Shown: piece after piece, positions 54,122 through 59,421 of the stretch
Position numbering within the stretch: the first letter of the stretch is position 1
Layout: every line of letters starts with the position of its first letter
NCBI GenBank assembly: GCA_016934335.1
Contig: JAFGTC010000175.1
Location: 1 to 59,421 of the forward strand
DNA from: Candidatus Omnitrophota bacterium
GTDB lineage: Bacteria; Hinthialibacterota; Hinthialibacteria; Hinthialibacterales; Hinthialibacteraceae
Direction: 5' to 3'
DNA: 59,421 nucleotides
Notes under the pieces: model-generated
Database searches by the model: none
Told to the model about the DNA's origin: nothing
Seen by the model: the letters and a program-made list of their open reading frames with translations, nothing else
Translations under genes and position numbers: made by a program

Positions 54122-54943
54122 ATGTACAAAACGATTCAACCTCTTTTATCTTGTCAAGCATCCCCAAGAAGACAATTGATTGTCGTCTTGGGGATTTTTA
54201 CATCTTTGGCTGGATGTTTGATTTTCGTACATTCCGGATCAAGGGCCTTTTGTCAAGAATCGGCGGAAAACACCCATTACGCTTCCCCCAACATGGTTGT
54301 AGCCTCCAACGGCGCTCTTCGAGGGGCGGAAGGCGAATTGCATATTTACCTGGGTGAAGCGATGCAGACTTTGACTCCGTTTGCCTGGCATTCTCCCGCA
54401 GCCGGAGTCATCGAGTGCAGCACTGAAGTCAAGAAATGCCGATATGAATTTTCCTTCCATCAAATCGTGCACAAAGACGGTTCATCGCCGATGAAAGCCG
54501 GCGTGCTTGACGCGACGGCCGTCCATGCCGGCGAGGGAGAGAGACCGACTGTCTTATGGATGGGCTGGCGCAATGATTATTCTTTCACACAGCGCCCTGT
54601 AGGATTCTCGCTAGGTCGAGAGAAAACCGAAGAGGCGCCGCTTGTGGTGGATATAAAGTGGAATCCCGCTTGTCTTTTGTATTTTCAGGAGGGCGATTTT
54701 ATTTGCGACAATCGGATCGTATATCTGACTGCGAATCACAAAGATTGGATGCGCGAAACCTGGGTTCGTCAAGTCGGGATTCCCTATCGTGATTTGACTC
54801 GTCAAAGCGTTATCGGAATTACACGTTTTGAGCGCGTATTAAAACCGAATGAATCGGCTGGTCTGCGAGTGATCGTTCCCTATACTTCCATCTCGTCGGA
54901 GCGCCGCCAAGAATTTTTATCGTTCATCCTCCCCGTCGAATAG
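54122..54943 (+). CDS. Exported protein of unknown function
   Basis: 273 residues from ATG 54122; an in-frame ATG at 54044 exists but adds an unlikely polar lead. A hydrophobic segment (IVVLGIFTSLAGCLIFVHSG) near residue 20-40 acts as signal peptide or anchor. LAGC is a lipobox-like motif, but the hydrophobic run continues beyond the Cys, so SPase I cleavage near SRA is as likely. The rest is a beta-rich domain with ECSTEVKKCRYEF and FQEGDFICDNRIVYLT segments; no known family. The first codons are inside a terminator-like hairpin (54161-54199), so the true start or regulation is uncertain. The last 20 bp overlap the GT2 gene tail to tail. Confidence 0.7.
   Translation: MYKTIQPLLSCQASPRRQLIVVLGIFTSLAGCLIFVHSGSRAFCQESAENTHYASPNMVVASNGALRGAEGELHIYLGEAMQTLTPFAWHSPAAGVIECSTEVKKCRYEFSFHQIVHKDGSSPMKAGVLDATAVHAGEGERPTVLWMGWRNDYSFTQRPVGFSLGREKTEEAPLVVDIKWNPACLLYFQEGDFICDNRIVYLTANHKDWMRETWVRQVGIPYRDLTRQSVIGITRFERVLKPNESAGLRVIVPYTSISSERRQEFLSFILPVE
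54161..54199 (+). terminator. Terminator-like hairpin downstream of rplI, inside the next gene's 5' end
   Basis: TCCCCAAGA-GACAAT (54161-54176) pairs with ATTGTC-TCTTGGGGA (54179-54194) with one mismatch and a two-base loop; TTTTT follows at 54195-54199. It is 135 bp after the rplI stop and 39 bp into the called start of the following gene, so it can act as the rplI terminator or as an attenuator for that gene. Confidence 0.65.
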
Positions 54944-55790
54944 AGGCCAGTTGATCGGCGAGAACGCCGAAGCAGGCGATAGTCACGGCGGCGATCATCA
55001 ACATTTCCGCCCCGCTGGGAATGTTGAATTTATGCAGCAGTTCGATAGCGGCATAAACCACCCCAACAAAAAACAGCAATCCGCTGATGGGAAGAAAGAC
55101 TTTCAAGGGATTGAAAAGCATAGCAATGCGCACAATGAGCATAATAGTGCGCAGACCGTCTTTAAGAGAAACCGTGCTGCGGCGCCCCTGTCGAGAGCGG
55201 GTTTGAATGGGAATGCTTCCCACTTCGTAGGCGTCTTTCATCATGGCCAGAGTCATGGTCGTTGAGAACGAGAATTTGTTAGGCAGAATCGGGAAATAGG
55301 GAAGGACATCCGCCTTGCGAAAGAGACGCAATCCCGAATTAACGTCATCCGGTTTGGCCCCAACCAAGAAATGGGCGAACCACTGCAAAAAATTCTTGCC
55401 CGGCATGCGCGAGGCGTATTGGAAAGCGGATCGGTCGCGCGCTCCGATGACGAGGTCAAAGCCTTGAGCGGCGGATTCGATCAAGCGGATAATATCGGCC
55501 GGATCGTGCTGCCCGTCGGCGTCGATCAAAGCGATCCATTCGTATCGGGCTTTGCGTATGCCGGTCTTCAACGACGCGCCGTACCCGCGATTTATGTGAT
55601 GAGTCAGCACCGACGCTCCTGCTTCGGAGGCATGGCGGGCGGTTTCATCATTCGATCCATCGTCGACGACCAGGATTTCATACTGAATCGATTGTGATTG
55701 CAGTACGCGGCGGACGCCGTCAGCAACGCCGCCAATGCTTTCCGCTTCATTGTAGGCGGGAATGATGATGCTTATTTGTTTTAATTGCAC
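54924..55790 (-). CDS. Family 2 glycosyltransferase (dolichyl-phosphate mannosyltransferase-like) with C-terminal membrane helices
   Basis: 288 residues from GTG at 55790; AAAGGA is about ten bases upstream, while the TTG at 55799 is too close to it. The GT2 fold shows ISIIIPAYNEAESIGGV, VVDDGSNDET, NRGYGASLKTGIRKARYEWIALIDADGQHDP (DAD metal motif) and GARDRS. The C-terminus (about 225-280) has two membrane helices. Such enzymes transfer a sugar from a nucleotide donor to a polyprenyl phosphate at the cytoplasmic face, feeding GT-C enzymes such as the one at the left edge of this window. Substrate unknown. It converges with the exported-protein gene, overlapping it by 20 bp. Confidence 0.92.
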   Translation of the reverse strand: MQLKQISIIIPAYNEAESIGGVADGVRRVLQSQSIQYEILVVDDGSNDETARHASEAGASVLTHHINRGYGASLKTGIRKARYEWIALIDADGQHDPADIIRLIESAAQGFDLVIGARDRSAFQYASRMPGKNFLQWFAHFLVGAKPDDVNSGLRLFRKADVLPYFPILPNKFSFSTTMTLAMMKDAYEVGSIPIQTRSRQGRRSTVSLKDGLRTIMLIVRIAMLFNPLKVFLPISGLLFFVGVVYAAIELLHKFNIPSGAEMLMIAAVTIACFGVLADQLASIRRGG

Positions 55791-55908
55791 TTCCGCCAAA
55801 TCCTTTCCTGATTCAATAAGTAAGCGCTTCTAAATTCTAAGCGGCGCCATAAAAACAATTTATTGTATACAAATTTCTCGCTGGAGGAGACATCTGAAGG
55901 GATTTTGT

Positions 55909-56601
55909 TTAAAAGGGAAGATTTAATTCTTTCATGACTTTCTTCAAATCCTCCCAGATTTTCATCTTTTCGTCTCTCTGTCTTTCCGGATTGCCAATAT
56001 GGAGAATATAGGATGGATGAAATGTAGGCATGAGTTTAATGCCATGGTATTCTCGCCACTCGCCGCGCATCCTCGAAATCGGCGTGGTGACGCGCAGCAA
56101 TGTTTGAGCGGCGAACTTCCCCAGCGCGATAATGACTTTAGGTCGAATAATCTCCAATTGTTGGATTAAAAACGGTTCGCATGTTGCGATTTCATCGAGT
56201 TCGGGATTGCGGTTGCCGGGAGGACGGCATTTCACGACATTGCAGATATAAACGTCTTTTCGAGAAATCTTCATGCCCTTTTCTATCATATCGGTCAATA
56301 ATTTTCCCGCCGCGCCGACGAAAGGAATTCCCTGCCGATCTTCATCGCCGCCGGGTCCTTCGCCGACAAACACCAGTTCGGCTTCGGGATTGCCGGCGCC
56401 AAAAACCATTTTGTTTCTTTTTTCACACAAGCGGCATCGCGTGCAGCCTTGCAGAGAATTCTCCAATGCATCCAATTGCGCTTTCTTACCGGGCGGCGTA
56501 AGAATGCGCTGAGCGTCATCGGAAAGATAGAGAGAATCGATCCCTAAGGCTTGGAGTTGTTCGAGAAAACAGCGAATTGGAACAAGCGAATTTTGATACA
56601 T
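55909..56601 (-). CDS. Family 4 uracil-DNA glycosylase with 4Fe-4S cluster
   Basis: 230 residues. UDG4 motifs: GCTRCRLCEKRNKMVFG with cluster ligands Cys53 and Cys56 (plus an extra Cys59), GEGPGGDEDRQGIPFVGAAGKLL (family GE-P-G..ED..G.PFVG), NVVKCRPPGNRNP with Cys125, TCEPFL with Cys141 and FHPSYIL with His195. It removes uracil from DNA in base excision repair. The N-terminal 45 residues are an extension found in bacterial members (sometimes described as SPO1-DNA-polymerase-related). The motif Glu (GEGPG) replaces the more usual GEAPG, a small change. It is 20 bp from the methyltransferase gene on the same strand. Confidence 0.93.
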   Translation of the reverse strand: MYQNSLVPIRCFLEQLQALGIDSLYLSDDAQRILTPPGKKAQLDALENSLQGCTRCRLCEKRNKMVFGAGNPEAELVFVGEGPGGDEDRQGIPFVGAAGKLLTDMIEKGMKISRKDVYICNVVKCRPPGNRNPELDEIATCEPFLIQQLEIIRPKVIIALGKFAAQTLLRVTTPISRMRGEWREYHGIKLMPTFHPSYILHIGNPERQRDEKMKIWEDLKKVMKELNLPF

Positions 56602-56622
56602 TTAAAAATCACTGATTCTTTG

Positions 56623-57897
56623 CTAGGCCTTCAAGACGAAAATTTCCCGCTGTACGACTTGCTTGGGGCGCGAATAGATCAATGTGGTTCGCCCGTTTGA
56701 CGGCTTGAATCCGGCAAGAGGTTCGAGAATGGCGTATCCCTGCAGTTTGATCGCCGACAACAAGGCTAACGATCCGATCTCTTTGTCGCCTTTTAATCGA
56801 AAGCGAGGAGCGATAAAGGCGACTCGCGAGCCGGGTTTAACCACGATTCGTATTTCGGCTAAGGCGCGAAGATAAAGCGGGATGAGCTCGCGGGTCAAGG
56901 CTTCGAATCGGCCCGGATCCAGAGGTTTGTTCGTCGGCGGACCCAGATAGGGTTCACAGGCGCAGGCGTCGAAAAAGAGCGGTTCGCAGAGCGTATGAAG
57001 ATTTCGAGCGTCTCCTTGGATGGCTCGCACATCGCCCTGTGAAGAAGGTAGATTCGATTGCAGCCACTCCCAATTTTGGATCGTATCCGCAACGGCCTTC
57101 GAACTTTTATCCAATCCTACTGCCTGAAGCCCCATGATGCCCGCCTCTGTGACGATGCCGCCGCTGCCGCAAAACGGATCGAGAAGAGTCGACGTCGTCG
57201 TCGTACGCACTAAGTTAATCATGATGCGCGCCAGCTTCGGGGGAAGCATGCCGCTGCGAGAGTCGCGGCCCGGACGTCCGTAGTCTCGACGGGAATATTC
57301 TTCATAATGCTGCAGCCAAATGGTGGAGGCCAGGTACAAGCCGTCGCGAGGATGCATGTACAGAAGGATTTCCATCCCATCTTGGAGCAATTTATTCTTT
57401 TCGACTTGGGCGCCGCTCAAACAATACGATTTGCCTTGAGCATCCGGCTGTATGAATCGACAGGAGACACCCTGCTCTCGAAGATGCTCTTTCAACAGAA
57501 CCGCCGTTCGACTCAAGAGAGACTCCACGGCGCGCGAAGAGCGAGTTTCCATCGCAGAGGCCAAGGAGATGCCAAACACCGGCCGCTGTTTACGCTCCAT
57601 CAGCCGGCGGTCGATTTGAGCGCTCTGAAGCAACTCGCATAACCGCTCCGGCGTCAAAGCGTCGAGCGAAGAAAAATCGGATCCCTTTTTGTGATAAAAA
57701 ATTTCGGCCGCACGAATAGTGCCGCCCAGTTCTTCGCATAAACTGTGAATAATCTCGCTGGAGGGAGCATGAAGAAGACAGACATCCCCATGCCGCTCCA
57801 GCGATTCCGATTGAATTGAAAGACGCTCATTGACCGCGACAATTTCGGCGAATGAGGCATCGGGGCAATGACCAAGCTGCAATAGATATTTGTTCAT
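56623..57897 (-). CDS. Trm-G10-type (TRMT11-like) SAM-dependent guanosine methyltransferase
   Basis: 424 residues. The N-terminal half (1-200) is of THUMP/ferredoxin-like or unassigned fold with an archaeal-type look (YLLQLGHCPDASFAEIVAV). The C-terminal Rossmann domain has GMLPPKLARIMINL, DPFCGSGGIVTEAGIMG (SAM motif I), GLDKSSKAV, GDARNLH and CEPYLGPP, where the usual DPPY/NPPY-type motif IV reads EPYLGPP, as in the TRMT11/Trm-G10 family that makes N2-methylguanosine in tRNA. This family is frequent in archaea and eukaryotes and rarer in bacteria. Its ATG overlaps the preceding gene's TGA (TGATG), so it is translationally coupled to the enolase-family gene. Confidence 0.85.
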   Translation of the reverse strand: MNKYLLQLGHCPDASFAEIVAVNERLSIQSESLERHGDVCLLHAPSSEIIHSLCEELGGTIRAAEIFYHKKGSDFSSLDALTPERLCELLQSAQIDRRLMERKQRPVFGISLASAMETRSSRAVESLLSRTAVLLKEHLREQGVSCRFIQPDAQGKSYCLSGAQVEKNKLLQDGMEILLYMHPRDGLYLASTIWLQHYEEYSRRDYGRPGRDSRSGMLPPKLARIMINLVRTTTTSTLLDPFCGSGGIVTEAGIMGLQAVGLDKSSKAVADTIQNWEWLQSNLPSSQGDVRAIQGDARNLHTLCEPLFFDACACEPYLGPPTNKPLDPGRFEALTRELIPLYLRALAEIRIVVKPGSRVAFIAPRFRLKGDKEIGSLALLSAIKLQGYAILEPLAGFKPSNGRTTLIYSRPKQVVQREIFVLKA

Positions 57898-59018
57898 CAG
57901 ACATCGGCTAGTATGGGCTTGATTTTCTCGGGATCGACGGTGACGCCCAATCCCGTTCCTTGAGGAAGAGTAACCTTCCCTTGCTGGGGGATCAATGGAG
58001 ACATCAAAACGCTGTAGTCGAGAAATTGTGTACCGTTTAAGGCCGCAGGGAAGGAAAGATTGTAGGCGCCGTACAATGCCAGCGAAGCGGAGAGAGCGAC
58101 GTCCGGATCGCTCAAGCCGCTGCCCAGAAACATCAATCCTGCATCCTCAAGAAGTTCGATCTGTCTTCGCGCGGGGAATAATCCTCCGCAGCGGGAAGGC
58201 TTCATCGCGACGCCGTCCAAGACATCCAAGCGAATCAATTCCATCAAATCCCGGGGAGAGATGACGCCTTCATCCATCAGAATCGGCAAAGCGCCTTGCT
58301 GCTTCAATCGCCGAAAACCGGAAAATTGATTAGGGGGAAGAGGGGCTTCCAAAACATCCACGCCGATATCCGCCAATTTCGGCGCCGCATAAAGGGCCGC
58401 AGCCAGATCGTATCCTCCATTGGCGTCCGCCCAGAGAAATCCCTCGGGCGCTCGCTTCCTAACCCGTCGGCATAATTCCAAGTCGAATCGAGGATCGGGA
58501 GCAACTTTGACGTTAAAATTTCGAAAGCCTTGGTTCAGCCCGAGATCAATCATTTCATCCAATTCATCCAGACTGGATGGATTCAGCGTCCAACTCAGTT
58601 CGATGTCTCGCCTTCCAGATCGACCCCAATACTGGGCCAGAGTGCATTTTAATTTCCGGCAGATTAGATCGTGCAGAGCAATGTCGACGCCGGCCTTGCA
58701 AAGAGGCTGACCGGTTGTGAAGCCGGCGCGAATGGCGCTGTTCATAGCCTGATGTATTCCAGCGACATCGAACGGATCCCGATCGATCAAAATAGGAGAT
58801 AGATAATAGCGCAAAGTGGAGATCGCAGTTTCTAAAGTTTCGTAGGTCCAGGTATGAACGGGTATGCTTTCCCCCCATCCCGCCTCGCCGTAATCATCGG
58901 TGATTTTAATAAGAACCGCTGCTCGACCGGTCTTTTTTCCATCAGGCGTTTCCAAAAATTTGAAGCGACCTTTAGTAGGATAAAGAACGGGGTATAAGTC
59001 GATCGACTTAATTTTCAA
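57897..59018 (-). CDS. Enolase-superfamily enzyme (mandelate racemase/muconate lactonizing/dipeptide epimerase type)
   Basis: 373 residues from TTG at 59018 with AGAGGT eight bases upstream. The N-terminal capping domain (1-120, WGESIPVHTWTYET) is followed by a (beta/alpha)7 barrel: FNVKVAPDP with Lys171, metal ligands Asp198 (WADANGGYD), Glu224 (LEAPL), Asp249 (MDEGV) and Lys273 (AMKPSRCGG). The first Lys of the usual KxK motif is Asn169. The set of acid/base Lys residues on both faces resembles dipeptide epimerases and o-succinylbenzoate synthases. Substrate cannot be fixed; peptidoglycan-dipeptide epimerisation or menaquinone synthesis are both possible. It starts the operon that continues into the methyltransferase and perhaps the UDG gene. 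Confidence 0.85.
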   Translation of the reverse strand: MKIKSIDLYPVLYPTKGRFKFLETPDGKKTGRAAVLIKITDDYGEAGWGESIPVHTWTYETLETAISTLRYYLSPILIDRDPFDVAGIHQAMNSAIRAGFTTGQPLCKAGVDIALHDLICRKLKCTLAQYWGRSGRRDIELSWTLNPSSLDELDEMIDLGLNQGFRNFNVKVAPDPRFDLELCRRVRKRAPEGFLWADANGGYDLAAALYAAPKLADIGVDVLEAPLPPNQFSGFRRLKQQGALPILMDEGVISPRDLMELIRLDVLDGVAMKPSRCGGLFPARRQIELLEDAGLMFLGSGLSDPDVALSASLALYGAYNLSFPAALNGTQFLDYSVLMSPLIPQQGKVTLPQGTGLGVTVDPEKIKPILADV

Positions 59019-59253
59019 AGTTAAATACCTCTAGAGAAAAAATTCGGCGAAAAACGCGACCATTTAGGAAACCGGCGATTAGTAAGAAATATCGTAACTC
59101 GTTTAGAACAGAATCGATAGGCAACGAAATGGATGAGAGGAATCTTCGCCTCCATGCGAAGAATAAAAATCAAAATATCCACATAGTGAAGAGGAAGTGA
59201 CTAACTTGACAGAAAAGAAAAATCGCGAATAATGTAGGCATAAAAGAATTAGT

Positions 59254-59326
59254 GCGGGAGTAGCTCAGTTGGTAGAGCATCAGCTTCCCAAGCTGAGGGT
59301 CGCGGGTTCGAACCCCGTTTCCCGCT
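59254..59326 (+). tRNA. tRNA-Gly, anticodon CCC
   Basis: Acceptor GCGGGAG/TTCCCGC with a G-U pair at position 7 and discriminator U; D-arm with AGCTCAGTTGGTAGAGC; anticodon stem TCAGC/GCTGA with loop TTCCCAA (anticodon CCC); T-arm CGGGTTCGAACCCCG. CCA is not encoded. The 59019-59253 stretch before it and the last 95 bp of the window hold no gene I can support. Confidence 0.95.
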
Positions 59327-59421
59327 TAATTAGATTATTTATTGAATTTACTGCACTTATAAACTCTTCCCTCGAACAAATCTCTTGGATTTTTTCCTCT
59401 AATTCTTCAGTCAGCCACCCT

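Noticed and set aside
1..59421. CRISPR array, IS elements or integrated phage
   Set aside because: No regularly spaced direct repeats, no transposase or phage structural genes; only a decayed recombinase fragment was found.

Overview
The window (about 59.4 kb, roughly half GC) looks like a chromosomal segment of a Gram-negative-type bacterium. No phage, plasmid or CRISPR system is visible. The flavour is that of the Planctomycetota and neighbouring candidate phyla: secreted glycan-acting proteins (DUF1080, DUF2961/GH172, Sde182-like, GDSL), Thr-Pro linkers, a lysine-rich histone-H1-like protein and many uncharacterised single-pass membrane proteins. This placement is an inference from gene content; no rRNA gene is present to settle it.

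Layout. 1-6.2 kb: a GT-C membrane glycosyltransferase cut by the left edge, murA with Asp in place of the catalytic Cys, a histone-like gene behind a strong promoter, a MerR-type regulator and a MEMO-family protein. 6.7-10.1 kb: an operon of an HTH/PTS-EIIA fusion, a ClC channel with CBS domains and a Usp protein. 10.1-12.8 kb: a Tat-exported amidohydrolase divergent from a CobW-type GTPase. 12.85-27 kb: the most interesting stretch. An adenylating ligase and a PLP decarboxylase lie on the minus strand. On the plus strand are a 13-repeat LRR protein, a 1726-residue surface protein with a putative thioester domain and two LamG domains, a FemAB-ACP fusion, an MBOAT acyltransferase and an SGNH protein. 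Ligase, carrier, MBOAT and SGNH match the four Dlt functions (D-alanylation of envelope polymers). Ligase, decarboxylase and FemAB/ACP also recall exosortase-A-associated gene sets, although no exosortase or PEP-CTERM motif is seen here.

27-36 kb: a dead tyrosine-recombinase fragment split by a perfect 33-bp palindrome, then five secreted glycan-directed genes (GH172, a DUF1080-methyltransferase fusion, a clan-A glycosidase, an Sde182-like protein, a GxDLY/SGNH esterase). 36-39 kb: hcp, then an AT-rich island-like stretch ending at tRNA-Thr(UGU). 39-50.7 kb: a membrane protein of unknown function, an orphan sigma-54 response regulator, malQ, a sugar isomerase overlapping purN, another unknown membrane protein, a Gfo/Idh/MocA oxidoreductase, two small proteins and a ModF-like double ABC ATPase. 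50.9-59.4 kb: a B12-binding radical SAM protein, a zinc-finger/Yip1 membrane protein, rplI, an exported protein whose 5' end overlaps a terminator-like hairpin, a family 2 glycosyltransferase, family 4 uracil-DNA glycosylase, a tRNA-guanosine-type methyltransferase coupled to an enolase-superfamily enzyme, and tRNA-Gly(CCC).

The strongest candidate for an undescribed system is the split ligase/decarboxylase + FemAB-ACP/MBOAT/SGNH set surrounding two large exported proteins. It would fit a pathway that activates an acyl or aminoacyl group, loads it on a carrier and transfers it across the membrane to an envelope acceptor. All enzyme specificities are inferences from motifs.
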